Of a stretch of 64,000 nt of DNA, positions 35,502-44,891 are shown piece by piece. Source of the stretch: CAXXHQ01 sp963665265 (lineage in GTDB: Bacteria; Planctomycetota; Planctomycetia; Pirellulales; Thermoguttaceae). The DNA lies in the NCBI GenBank assembly GCA_963665265.2, contig OY762224.2, positions 186,001-250,000 of the forward strand. Direction: 5' to 3'. The notes beneath the pieces are model-generated. The model was not told the DNA's origin. It searched no databases and saw only the letters and a program-made list of their open reading frames with translations. The position numbers and the translations under genes were made by a program. Position 1 is the stretch's first letter. Each line of letters starts with the position of its first letter.

Positions 35502-38500
35502 TTATCGTCGCCGTCTCGCCGCGAAGGCGAACCCGCAGGCCCCGATCAATATAAGCATCGTCGTCGGCTCGGGAACGGCCGCAGTCGATATCTCTGCCGA
35601 TGAAACAGATGCGGCCGACGTGGTTGCAGTCTCTTCCGCTACTCCGCTCCCGCCGAGAATGAGCGAGTCTTGCACTAAGCATGCCACGGTGAGTGTGGCT
35701 GTTCCGGCGACGGTCGTCGTGCCGCTACCTGTAATTGAATCGAGCGTATGCGAGCCGCCGGCGATTGATAAAGTCGCCCCAGCGGCCGTTTCAACGTCTA
35801 ACGTCGAGACGTTCGATTCGGTCGAGCTTAGCGCAAGCGTTCCCGCCTGAACGGAGACGCCGCCGGTAAAAGTTTCCGTGCCCGCAAGAGTAAGAACGCC
35901 GGAGCCGAGCTTCGTCAGTCCTCCCGCGCCGGAGAGCGTGCCGGAAAGGGTCACGGCGTAACCGTTCGTATCGACGATGCCGTTCCCGTTCGTGCCGGTC
36001 AGCGTCATCCCCAGGGCAACGGTCGTAGCCGTCGTCAATTGCAGCGTTCCGCCGCCGAAGTTGAAAAGCGACTTACCGACCGTTCCCGTAAGGGACGACG
36101 TTACGAGCGAGCCTCCGGTCAGATTGATTTTTCCGCAGGTTCCGACGGAAGTTGTTCCCGCGACGGAGACAACTCCGCCGTCGGCGATCATGAGTATCCC
36201 CGTGCCGGAACGACCGACGTAGAGACTGCCGCTATTGGTCCATTGAGATCCAGTTCCGGAGACGGTGACCGTGCCGACCGAACCGCTATAGTAGCCAACG
36301 TAGCAAGTAGCATTCCCGACGGAGCCGCCGCTCGTCACATTCAGCGTTCCCATGCCGTAGTCGCCGACGAAGAGACCACCGCTATTCGTCCATTTGGAGC
36401 CGATTCCGCTGACCGTCGCCACGCCGACCGAGTCGTAGCTGTTGCCGATGTAGCCGGTCGTATTCCCGACGGAGCCGCCGCTCGTCACATTCAGCGTTCC
36501 CGTGCCGTAGTCGCCGACGAAGAGATAACGGCTATTCGTCCACTTCGAGCCGGTCCCGCTGACCGACACAACGCCGACCGAGCCGCGCTCGTCGCCAATA
36601 TAGCCGGTTGAACTCCCGACGGAGCCGCCGCTCGTCACATTCAGCGTCCCCGTGCCGAAGAGGCCGACCATGAGAAAACTACTATTTGTCCACTTCGAGG
36701 CGGTTCCGCTGACCGTCGCCGTGCCGACCGAGCCGCTAAAATATCCCACGAATCCCGCCAACGATTTAACCTCTATGCCGTTCGTGACGGTAAGCGAGCC
36801 TGTATTCACGCCCAGACAGCCGTTTGAGTCGGAACTGCTCGACAATTCCACATTGACTGTAGCGCCGGACATAGAGAACGACTGCGTTAAGCTTGCCGTC
36901 GAGTCTATGGTCAAATTATAGTCGCAAACGACGCCGTGGGTATTAACGACTCCTTTTCCGCTCAACTGGCTCGCGGAGGCGATAAACGTCCCGGTCGAGA
37001 GCGTCCCGCCGCTCATGCTAAGTTTTCCAGAGGTGCCGATTCTTGTCATTCCCGCGACGGATACAAAACCGCCGTCGGCGATCATGAGCGTCCCCAAGCC
37101 GTCGTAGCCGACGTAGAGATCACCGCCATTCGTCCACTTCGAGTCGGTTCCGGAGACGTTGGCCGTGCCGACCGAGCCGCTTGAGTAGCCGATGTAGCCG
37201 GTCGCGTTCCCGACGGAGCCGCCGCTCGTCACATTGAGCGCTCCCGTGCCGTAATAGCCGGCGTAAAGCTCCAAATTATTTTTCCACGTCGATCCTGTTC
37301 CACTGACGGTGGCCGTGCCGACCGAGCCGCTGCTGTAGCCGATATAACCGTAGACATTTCCGACGGAGCCGCCGCTCGTCACGTTCAGCGTCCCTGCGCC
37401 GGAGTTGCCGACGTAAAGGTAGGTGCTATTCGTCCACTTCGAGCCTGTTCCGCTCACTGTCGCCGCGCCAACCGAGCCGCTGCCGTAACCGATATAGCTG
37501 TAGATACCCCCGACGGCCCCGCCATCCGTCACGTTCAGTGTCCCCGTGCCGAAGTTGCCGACATAGAGAGAATCGCTCGTCCATTGGGAGCCAGTTCCGC
37601 TGACCGAAGCGAAGCCTTGCGATCCGGATTGGTAACCGACGGATCCGTAGCTATTGCTTACCGAACCGCCGTTTGTGACGAAGAGCGTTCCCTGTCCCCA
37701 ATTTCCAACGAAAAGTCCTTGCGAGTTTTTCCATAAAGAACCTGCGCCGCTAACGGCGGCCGTTCCCGCCGCACCCACTGCATAGCCGATATACCCATTC
37801 ATCGTGCGGAGAGCCACGCCGTTCGTAACGGTAATCGAACCATCTGATTTTTTGTATCCCAAGCCTAGCTCGCCCTTCTCGGAGGACAAATCTGCGTGGA
37901 CGGCGACATTAAGGCTTTGCGTTCCGTCTGTCAATGTGAAGCTTGAAAGTGATGCAATAGAGTCGAACGTCGCATTGAAGTCGCCGAAAACTGACTGAGC
38001 GCTGATCACGCCGACGCCGGAAAGTTGGGAAGTTGAAAAGAACAAAGCGGCGGAGGTTAAAGATCCGCCGTTAAAATCCAGACGACCTTCTGAACCGATT
38101 GACGTCGTTCCTGCGACCGAGACGACTCCGTCGTCGGCAATCGTGAGCGTTCCCGTGCCGGAGCGAGCGATGAGGAGATCGGAGTTGATCGTCCAAAGAG
38201 AACCAGATCCTCGCACGGAAACCTTACCCGAACCGCCCGCCCCAAACCCAATCGAGGCGGTGGAACTGACGCTTACGACGCCGCCATTTTGGACGTTGAG
38301 AATCCCATTTCCGACGTTGCCTACTCGGAGGTCGCCGAAATCGCTCCAAATCGAACCGACATCGCTGACCGTAACGGCTCCGGATGCGCTGCTTTGATTT
38401 CCGACAATGGCGACGTTGCAGCTTACGGATCCCCCTTCGGTAACATCGAGGGTCGCCGTCCCAAACATGCCGATCGTGAGGGATTCGCGGCTCCTCCAAA

Positions 38501-40142
38501 TCGAGGCGGCTCCGCTAACTGCGACGGATCCTTGCGAGTTGGCGTCGTAAGCGATAATCCCGAAGCCATTACTGACGCTTCCGCCGGACAAAACATGAAG
38601 CGAACCGGTTCCTTGGAAGCCGACGTCGAGTAGGGATGAACTTGCCCAAGTCGAGCCTGCGCCTTGTACGGCGACTGCGCCAAACCCGCCCCTTAGACTG
38701 ATTGTCGCGCCCCGATTCGTAACGCTTCCGCCATCCGTAATTTCAAGGACCGCGGATCCTGAACCGCCGACGCAGAGGTCGCCGGTATTGGTCCAAGTCG
38801 ATCCCGTTCCGCTAACGCTGACAAAGCTGGAGGAATCCACCTCAGCGCCGAGGGAAGCCCCGCCGCTGCTGACTGAGCCGCCTTCGGTCACAAGGAGAAC
38901 GCCCCGTCCGTAGACGCCAAGGGAGACCTGGCCGCTGCTAGTCCAAGTTGAGCCGCCTCCGCAAATGCTAACGGACCCTAAAGCGCCGGAATTATAGCCG
39001 AGATAGGGCGTGCCGTTGCTAAGAGCTCCGCCGTCGGCGACGGTTACCGAGCAAACGCCGCCTTGTGCAATGTAGAAGTTATAGTTCGAAACGAATTGCG
39101 AACCTGAGCCGGTTATCGTCAAATTGCCGCGACCGTATTGGGTGACTTCTTGAGCGTTCACCGAAGCCCCGCGAGTAACGACGACGTCGGCGAATCCTTG
39201 ATAAAGCGTCCCGGCCTTTAACGTCGATCCGAGTCCATCCACGGTTAGTAAGCCTGAACCGACGGCCCCGCCGTTACCGAGGTAGAGCGTGGTGCAATTT
39301 ACGGTTGCGCCGGCTGAGATGTTAAGCGCGCCGGATCCCGCTCCGCCGAGAAGTACTTGCCCGCGGTTAACCCAGCGAGAGCCTGTACCGCTGACGTTGA
39401 CGGTTCCCGCGGAGCCTTCATAGCGTCCGACATAAGCGTAATTGTTTGAAACAAAACCGCCGGCAGCGATATTAAGCGTTCCGGATCCTTTCGAACCAAT
39501 TTCGAAATTCGATGTGACGACCAACGCTGAATTCGACCCGCTTACAGTTGCAACTCCCGTCGCCGCATTTCCGTTGCCGATCCAGGCCAAGCCGGAGGAC
39601 ATGGAGCCGCCGTTCGTGACGTTTAGGCTTCCCGTCCCGAAAGACCCGACCTCGACCGAATAACTATTCGTCCATGTCGAGCCCGTTCCGTCGACGGTAA
39701 CTGTTCCGAGGCTGGAAGTGTACCCTCCAATCAACGTACTTGACGCCCTGACGGCGCCGCCATTGGCAAGCGAAAAATCGCCGGCCCCGAACTCGCCGAC
39801 GACAATCTGGCCGCTATTGGTCCATGTCGATCCGGTTCCGCTAACCGAAACGGTTCCGGAGGCCCCTGCTTTGTTACCCAAGTAACTATAATACGCCGCG
39901 ACGGCGCTGCCGTCGTTCACGACGACGCTTCCGACCGATGCGCTCCCGATGCAAGAAAACGTTGAACTCGTCCACGTCGCCGGATCGCTCGGGCTGACGT
40001 TGCCCGTGTACGTAATCGCCGCGCGGGCGACGGAGGCGACTCCGACTAATAAACAAACGGCCGCAATGACCGCGAATCGCACATACGATAAGCGAGCGAC
40101 GAACGACGAGAATGATTGCACGCCGACGAGCGGGAATTTCAT
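35502..40142 (-). CDS. Giant PEP-CTERM protein with T5SS/PEP-CTERM-associated repeats (paralogue C)
   Basis: At 1546 residues this is the largest of the four. The start at 40142 (MKFPLVGVQSFSSFVARLSY) matches the paralogues. About 21 repeat units are recognisable. Units 1-13 are diverse (for example VSICGGGSTWTSSGQVSLG and VAVQGAGSTWASSSLLDVG), while units 14-21 are close to those of A and D, so the C-terminal half looks recently homogenised. Two spacer modules (LSGVGVISAQSV and LSGKGVVNTHGV types) break the array. An autotransporter-associated beta-strand segment (LTKLGSGVLTLAGTETFTGG) precedes the tail VPEPTTMLILIGACGFAFAA and RRRR (PEP-CTERM). A structural or adhesive surface role is inferred. 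Confidence 0.88.
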   Translation of the reverse strand: MKFPLVGVQSFSSFVARLSYVRFAVIAAVCLLVGVASVARAAITYTGNVSPSDPATWTSSTFSCIGSASVGSVVVNDGSAVAAYYSYLGNKAGASGTVSVSGTGSTWTNSGQIVVGEFGAGDFSLANGGAVRASSTLIGGYTSSLGTVTVDGTGSTWTNSYSVEVGSFGTGSLNVTNGGSMSSGLAWIGNGNAATGVATVSGSNSALVVTSNFEIGSKGSGTLNIAAGGFVSNNYAYVGRYEGSAGTVNVSGTGSRWVNRGQVLLGGAGSGALNISAGATVNCTTLYLGNGGAVGSGLLTVDGLGSTLKAGTLYQGFADVVVTRGASVNAQEVTQYGRGNLTITGSGSQFVSNYNFYIAQGGVCSVTVADGGALSNGTPYLGYNSGALGSVSICGGGSTWTSSGQVSLGVYGRGVLLVTEGGSVSSGGASLGAEVDSSSFVSVSGTGSTWTNTGDLCVGGSGSAVLEITDGGSVTNRGATISLRGGFGAVAVQGAGSTWASSSLLDVGFQGTGSLHVLSGGSVSNGFGIIAYDANSQGSVAVSGAASIWRSRESLTIGMFGTATLDVTEGGSVSCNVAIVGNQSSASGAVTVSDVGSIWSDFGDLRVGNVGNGILNVQNGGVVSVSSTASIGFGAGGSGKVSVRGSGSLWTINSDLLIARSGTGTLTIADDGVVSVAGTTSIGSEGRLDFNGGSLTSAALFFSTSQLSGVGVISAQSVFGDFNATFDSIASLSSFTLTDGTQSLNVAVHADLSSEKGELGLGYKKSDGSITVTNGVALRTMNGYIGYAVGAAGTAAVSGAGSLWKNSQGLFVGNWGQGTLFVTNGGSVSNSYGSVGYQSGSQGFASVSGTGSQWTSDSLYVGNFGTGTLNVTDGGAVGGIYSYIGYGSGSVGAATVSGTGSKWTNSTYLYVGNSGAGTLNVTSGGSVGNVYGYIGYSSGSVGTATVSGTGSTWKNNLELYAGYYGTGALNVTSGGSVGNATGYIGYSSGSVGTANVSGTDSKWTNGGDLYVGYDGLGTLMIADGGFVSVAGMTRIGTSGKLSMSGGTLSTGTFIASASQLSGKGVVNTHGVVCDYNLTIDSTASLTQSFSMSGATVNVELSSSSDSNGCLGVNTGSLTVTNGIEVKSLAGFVGYFSGSVGTATVSGTASKWTNSSFLMVGLFGTGTLNVTSGGSVGSSTGYIGDERGSVGVVSVSGTGSKWTNSRYLFVGDYGTGTLNVTSGGSVGNTTGYIGNSYDSVGVATVSGIGSKWTNSGGLFVGDYGMGTLNVTSGGSVGNATCYVGYYSGSVGTVTVSGTGSQWTNSGSLYVGRSGTGILMIADGGVVSVAGTTSVGTCGKINLTGGSLVTSSLTGTVGKSLFNFGGGTLQLTTATTVALGMTLTGTNGNGIVDTNGYAVTLSGTLSGAGGLTKLGSGVLTLAGTETFTGGVSVQAGTLALSSTESNVSTLDVETAAGATLSIAGGSHTLDSITGSGTTTVAGTATLTVACLVQDSLILGGSGVAEETATTSAASVSSAEISTAAVPEPTTMLILIGACGFAFAARRRR

Positions 40143-40226
40143 TGGAGGGACGCCCTTAAAAAACCATGAATAGACGACGAAGGCCGACGACAAACGCCGC
40201 GCTGACCCAAGATTAGAACCGCCCTT

Positions 40227-40254
40227 ATTGTAACCCTCTTGCGGGAAGATGCAA
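40227..40254 (-). promoter_or_regulatory. Conserved promoter of paralogue C
   Basis: TTGCAT (40254-40249), a 16-base spacer and TACAAT (40232-40227) on the minus strand. It is the most diverged of the four promoters (one base shorter spacer and one changed -35 base), in line with this gene's more diverged N-terminal repeats. No G-rich repeat lies upstream; a purine-rich element near 40340 takes that place. Confidence 0.65.
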
Positions 40255-40431
40255 TACGCAATAATCCGCTGCTAACCAACGCTTTAGAGGGAATTCTGAG
40301 CGCTGTTTTTGGCCTGAACGCCTAAAAACGTGATTACTTTATCGCCGAGACGCCAAGATCGCAAAGAAGAACCGTCCGAATCTTGCGTTCTTTTCAGAGC
40401 GAACGCGGGTTCTATGCTCAACTCAAATGAA

Positions 40432-40770
40432 TACCGCAGAGGCGCGGAGAGCGCAGAGAGGCCGCAACCAATTTTGTTGATCGCAAAAGAGCGCAAGAAA
40501 ACGATCGACGATTGATCGAAAAACGAAAATCAACGAGAGTCGCGGGACAAAACGGCTTCTTGAGGTTCTATCGGAATGGCTTAGCTCTTGCTAAAAACTC
40601 TCCGTGCCCTCTGTGTCTCCGTGGTGAAAATTGCCCTCGCCGCGCCTCGGCGGTAAACGCCGCCCCCTGAGCGGCGAATTCTCGCGGTTCGCCCCTTATC
40701 GTCGCCCTCTCGCCGCAAAGGCGAACCCGCAGGCCCCGATTACCAAAAGTATCGTCGTCGGCTCAGGCAC
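40432..40770. repeat. Long direct repeat, copy 2 (3' region of paralogue D)
   Basis: High-identity copy of the block at about 32004-32340, covering intergenic sequence downstream of paralogue D and its last coding codons. Only scattered substitutions separate the copies, so the duplication or conversion is recent compared with divergence of the coding repeats. Confidence 0.75.
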
Positions 40771-43700
40771 GGCCGCAGTCGATACCTCTGACGATGAAAC
40801 TGATGCGGCCGACATGGTTGCAGTCTCTTCCGCTGCGCCGCTCCCGCCGAGAATAAGCGTATCTTGCACCAAGCAAGCCACGGTCAATGTCGCGGTTCCG
40901 GAGACGTTCGTCATGCCGCTACCTGTAATTGAATCAAGCGTATGCGTCCCGCCGGTGATTGATAAAGTCGCCCCAGCGGCCGTTTCCACGTCCAACGTCG
41001 CGACGTTCGATTCGGACGCAGCCAGGACGAGTTTTCCCTTTTGAACGAAGACGCCGCCGGTAAAAGTTTCCGTGCCCGCAAGAGTAAGAACGCCGGAGCC
41101 GGTTTTCGTTAGACCGCCGACGCCGGAAAGCGAACCAGACAGCGTGACGGCAAATCCGTTTGTGTCAACCTTGCCGTTCCCGTTCGTGCCGGTCAAGGTC
41201 ATCCCGAGGGCGACAGTCGTAGCCTTCGTCAATTGCAGCGTTCCGCCGCCGAAATTGAATGCGGCTCCGCTGGAACCGACTACGCTTTGGGTGACGAGCG
41301 ACCCGCCGGTTAAATTCAGCGTTCCCGCCGTTCCGACCGAAATCGTTCCCGCAACGGAGACGGTTCCGCCGTCGGCGATCGTAAGCGTCCCCGTGCCTGA
41401 GTTGCCGATGTAAAGATAACCGTTATTCGTCCACTTCGAGCCGCTTCCGCTGACCGTCACCAAGCCGTAGGAGCCGGAGTTGTAGCCAATGTAACCGTAG
41501 TTATTTCCGACTGAGCCGCCGCTCGTCACGCTGAGCGTTCCCACGCCATAGTTGCCGACGTAGAGAGGACCGCTATTCATCCAGATCGAGCCAGTTCCGC
41601 AGACCGTCGCCATGCCGACCGAGCCGCCGTAGCAGCCGATGTAGCCGTTGTAGCCGTTGTAGGCATTCCCGACGGAGCCGCCGCTCGTCACGTTCAACGT
41701 CCCCACGCCGTATCTGCCGACGTAGAGAGGCCCCCTATTCGTCCACTTCGAACCGCTTCCGCTGACCGTCGCCACGCCAACCGAGCCGCTATAGTAGCCG
41801 ATGCAGCCGATTGCGTTACCGACGGAGCCGCCGCTCGTCACGTTAAGCGCCCCCGTGCCGTAGTAACCGACATCGATATCGCCGATATTTGTCCAAGTGG
41901 AGCCAGTTCCGCTGATCGTCACCGCGCCGACAGAGCCGCTATAGCAACCGACGTAACCGGACGTGTTACCGACGGAACCGCCGCTCGTCACGTTCAGCGT
42001 CCCCGTGCCATAGTTGCCGACGTAGAGAGCGCCGCTATTCGTCCACTTTGAACCAGTTCCGTCGACCGTCACCGCGCCGACCGACCCGCTGTTGTAGCCA
42101 ATGTAGGCATAACCATTCCCGACGGAGCCGCCGCTCGTCACGTTGAGCGTTCCCGCGCCGAAATAGCCGACGTGAAGCCAGCCGCTATTAGTCCATTGGG
42201 AACCCGTTCCGGAGACGGTAGCCGTGCCGACCGACCCGCTTTTACAGCCAATGTAACCGTCGTAGTAATTCACAACGGAACCGCCGCTCGTCACGTTCAG
42301 CATCCCCGTACCTGAGTAGCCGACGTAGAGATAACTGCTCGTCCACTTCGAGCCGCTTCCGCTGACCGTCGCCGTACCGACCGAACCGCTGTTGTAGCCA
42401 ATGTAGCCAGTCGTGTTCTCAACGTAGCCGCCGCTCGTCACGTTCAATGTCCCCGTGCCAGAACGACCGACGTAGAGGTCGGAGCTATTCATCCACTTCG
42501 AGCCGCTTCCGCTGACCGTCGCCACGCCAACCGAGCCGCTGTTACAGCCGATGCAACCGATCGTATTCCCGGCGGAGCCGCCGCTCGTCACGTTCAACAT
42601 CCCCGTGCCAAAGTTGCCGACGAAGAGACTACCGTTATTCGTCCACTTCGAGCCGGTTCCGCTAACCGTCGCCGTGCCGACCGAACCGCAGCCGTAGCCG
42701 ATATAGCAGATGCGGCTACTGACGTAGCCGCCGCTCGTCACGTCCAGCGTCCCCGTGCCGGAGTTGCCGACGTAGAGCGAACTACTCGTCCACTTCGAGC
42801 CGGTTCCGCTAACCGTCGCCGTGCCGACCGAACCGCTATAGTAACCGACGTATCCCTCCGACGATTCTACCGCTAAGCCGTTTGTGACGGTAAGCGAGCC
42901 TGTATTCACGCCCAGATAGCCGCGACTGCTCGCCCATTCAATATTGACTGTCACTCCGGAGAACACGAACGACTGCGTTAGGCTGGCCGTCGAATCTAAA
43001 GTTAAATTGAAGTCGCAAACGACGCCACGGGCATTAACGACGCCAGTTCCGCTTAAGCGGTTTGCGGAGGCCACGAACGAGCCGGTCAAAAGCGTTCCAC
43101 CGCTCATGATAAGCCTTCCCGCAGTTCCGAGAATGGTCGCGCCCGAAACGGAAACCACTCCGCCGTCGTCGATATTGAGCGTTCCCGTGCCGGAAGAGCC
43201 GACGTAGAGATCACCGCTATTTGTCCACGTCGAACCAGTCCCGCTGACCGTCGCCACGCCAACCGAGCCGCTATAGTAACCGACGTATCCCTCCGACGAT
43301 TCTACCGCTAAGCCGTTTGTGACGGTAAGCGAGCCTGTGTTCACGCCCAGATTGCCGAAACCGCTCGTCAAATCCGCATTGACGGTCACTCCGGAGAACG
43401 TAAACGACTGCTTTAAGCTTGCCGTCGAATCTAAGGTCAAATTATAGTCGCAAACGATCCCGCAGGTATTAACGACGCCAGTTCCGCTTAATTGGTTTGC
43501 GGAGGCGACGAACGAGCCGGTCGAAAGCGTTCCCCCGCTCATGGTAAGTTTTCCGGCAGTTCCATGAATGGTCGCGCCCGAAACGGAAACCACTCCGCCG
43601 TCGGCGATCGTGAGCGTTCCCGTGCCGGAAGAGCCGACGTAGAGCGAACCGTTATTCGTCCACTTCGAGCCGCTTCCGCTGACCGTCGCCGTGCCGACCG

Positions 43701-44586
43701 AGCCGTTCTCGAAGCCGATGTAACCGTCGTAGTAATTCTCGACGGAACCGCCGCTCGTCACGTTCAACGTCCCCGTGCCGAAGTTGCCGACATAAAGCCA
43801 GTCGCTATTGGTCCACCGAGAACCTGCTCCAGAAACGGTGACCGCGCCGACCGAGCCGCTGTTACAGCCGATGTAACCGATCGTATTCCCGGCGGAGCCG
43901 CCGCTCGTCACGTTCAGCGTTCCCGTGCCGGAAGAGCCGACGTAGAGATCACCGCTATTCGTCCACTTCGAGCCGGTTCCGCTGACCGTCGCCGTGCCGA
44001 CCGAGCCGCTCTCGAAGCCAATGTAGCCGAAAAGGCTACCGACGGAGCCGCCGCTCGTCACGTTGAGCGTCCCCGTGCCGAAGTTGCCGACGTAGAGATA
44101 TGTGCTATTCGTCCACTTCGAGCCGGTTCCGCTGACCGTCGCCATGCCGATCGAGCCGCTATTGTTGCCGATGCAAGCGTCGTTGTAATTCTCGACGTAT
44201 CCGCCGCTCGTCACGTTCAACGTCCCCGTGCCGCGAAGGCCGACGAAGAGATATCTACTATTCGTCCATTGCGAGCCGGTTCCGGAGACAGTCACCTCGC
44301 CCGAAACTCCGCTGGTACATCCGAGATATGCTTTGTCGGAAAGAAGAACGCTCCCGCCGTCGACCGTCACGCTCCCGTCAGCGGCGCTTCCGATATAGGA
44401 GATCGTCGAACTCGTCCACGTCGCCGGATCGCTCGGGCTGACGCTGCCGGTTACTGTAATGGCAGCGCGGGCGACGGAGACGCCGCCGACTAAAAAACAA
44501 ACGGCCGAAACGACCGCCAATCGCACGAACGTCAATCGAGCGGCGTACGACGAGGATGCTTGCACGCTGACGAGCGGGGATTTCAT
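40696..44586 (-). CDS. Giant PEP-CTERM protein with T5SS/PEP-CTERM-associated repeats (paralogue D)
   Basis: A 1296-residue protein starting MKSPLVSVQASSSYAARLTF with a signal peptide ending VARAA. About 16 repeat units of 45-50 residues are nearly uniform, with consensus ATVSGTGSKWTNSG-LYVG and SGTGTLNVTSGGSVGN. Two spacer modules of about 110 residues (TIADGGVVSVSGATIHGTAG and similar) separate three blocks. The C-terminus carries LTKTGSGVLTLAGTETFTGG (autotransporter-associated beta-strand repeat), then VPEPTTILLVIGACGFAFAA and RGRR, a PEP-CTERM tail. The DNA repeats are so similar to those of A that gene conversion between them is likely. It is the first of three tandem paralogues, each with its own promoter. 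Confidence 0.88.
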   Translation of the reverse strand: MKSPLVSVQASSSYAARLTFVRLAVVSAVCFLVGGVSVARAAITVTGSVSPSDPATWTSSTISYIGSAADGSVTVDGGSVLLSDKAYLGCTSGVSGEVTVSGTGSQWTNSRYLFVGLRGTGTLNVTSGGYVENYNDACIGNNSGSIGMATVSGTGSKWTNSTYLYVGNFGTGTLNVTSGGSVGSLFGYIGFESGSVGTATVSGTGSKWTNSGDLYVGSSGTGTLNVTSGGSAGNTIGYIGCNSGSVGAVTVSGAGSRWTNSDWLYVGNFGTGTLNVTSGGSVENYYDGYIGFENGSVGTATVSGSGSKWTNNGSLYVGSSGTGTLTIADGGVVSVSGATIHGTAGKLTMSGGTLSTGSFVASANQLSGTGVVNTCGIVCDYNLTLDSTASLKQSFTFSGVTVNADLTSGFGNLGVNTGSLTVTNGLAVESSEGYVGYYSGSVGVATVSGTGSTWTNSGDLYVGSSGTGTLNIDDGGVVSVSGATILGTAGRLIMSGGTLLTGSFVASANRLSGTGVVNARGVVCDFNLTLDSTASLTQSFVFSGVTVNIEWASSRGYLGVNTGSLTVTNGLAVESSEGYVGYYSGSVGTATVSGTGSKWTSSSLYVGNSGTGTLDVTSGGYVSSRICYIGYGCGSVGTATVSGTGSKWTNNGSLFVGNFGTGMLNVTSGGSAGNTIGCIGCNSGSVGVATVSGSGSKWMNSSDLYVGRSGTGTLNVTSGGYVENTTGYIGYNSGSVGTATVSGSGSKWTSSYLYVGYSGTGMLNVTSGGSVVNYYDGYIGCKSGSVGTATVSGTGSQWTNSGWLHVGYFGAGTLNVTSGGSVGNGYAYIGYNSGSVGAVTVDGTGSKWTNSGALYVGNYGTGTLNVTSGGSVGNTSGYVGCYSGSVGAVTISGTGSTWTNIGDIDVGYYGTGALNVTSGGSVGNAIGCIGYYSGSVGVATVSGSGSKWTNRGPLYVGRYGVGTLNVTSGGSVGNAYNGYNGYIGCYGGSVGMATVCGTGSIWMNSGPLYVGNYGVGTLSVTSGGSVGNNYGYIGYNSGSYGLVTVSGSGSKWTNNGYLYIGNSGTGTLTIADGGTVSVAGTISVGTAGTLNLTGGSLVTQSVVGSSGAAFNFGGGTLQLTKATTVALGMTLTGTNGNGKVDTNGFAVTLSGSLSGVGGLTKTGSGVLTLAGTETFTGGVFVQKGKLVLAASESNVATLDVETAAGATLSITGGTHTLDSITGSGMTNVSGTATLTVACLVQDTLILGGSGAAEETATMSAASVSSSEVSTAAVPEPTTILLVIGACGFAFAARGRR

Positions 44587-44668
44587 TGTAGGGACGCCCT
44601 TAAAAAAACCATGAAGAGACGACGAAGGTCGACGACCGCCGCGCTGACCCTAGATTAGAACCGTCCTT

Positions 44669-44697
44669 ATTGTAGCCCCCTCGCTGGCAAGGTGCAA
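44669..44697 (-). promoter_or_regulatory. Conserved promoter of paralogue D
   Basis: TTGCAC (44697-44692), a 17-base spacer and TACAAT (44674-44669) on the minus strand, as for A and B. The leader of about 75 bases includes the shared GGGCGTCCC palindrome just before the ATG. Confidence 0.7.
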
Positions 44698-44795
44698 TAC
44701 GCAATAATCCACTGCTAACCGACGTTTTTAGAGGGGCTGCTGAACGCTGCTTTTGGCCTAACCGCCTAGAAATGCATGTAAATTACCCATCGAGT

Positions 44796-44825
44796 CCCAT
44801 CCCCTACGCCCAATTCCCTATGCCC
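44796..44825 (-). repeat. G-rich repeat, variant 2 (five G-runs) upstream of paralogue D
   Basis: Minus-strand runs GGG, GGG, GGG, GGGG and GGG with loops of two to four bases. Same element as 18450-18480 with point changes. It lies about 100 bases upstream of the paralogue D promoter and 67 bases beyond the pabB stop. Confidence 0.6.
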
Positions 44826-44827
44826 TA

Positions 44828-44860
44828 CTCCGTGCCCTCCGTGTCTCCGTGGTGAAAAAA
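44828..44860. repeat. Purine-rich octamer-like intergenic repeat (ACGGAG type)
   Basis: On the minus strand this reads TTTTTTCACCACGGAGACAC followed by GGAGGGCACGGAG, a quasi-periodic element seen again near 32165 and 40605. Relatives with CGCAGAG or CGCAAAG cores lie near 31917, 32010, 40340, 40436 and 56955. I know this type as a common dispersed intergenic sequence in planctomycete genomes, with no established function. Confidence 0.55.
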
Positions 44861-44891
44861 TCATCCTCGATGCGTTTGCCGCAGTTAAAAA

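Noticed and set aside
15642..44493. Long plus-strand frames antisense to the giant paralogues (for example 15642-16661 and 43492-44493)
   Set aside because: They mirror the repeat DNA, give Arg/Ala/Asp-rich low-complexity proteins (ADRRHADRAA-like) and have no family match; they exist because the repeat's antisense frame lacks stops.
14250..44586. The dense direct repeats considered as CRISPR or tandem satellite DNA
   Set aside because: The units are 135-150 bases, in frame, and keep protein consensus; spacer-like uniform short repeats are absent.
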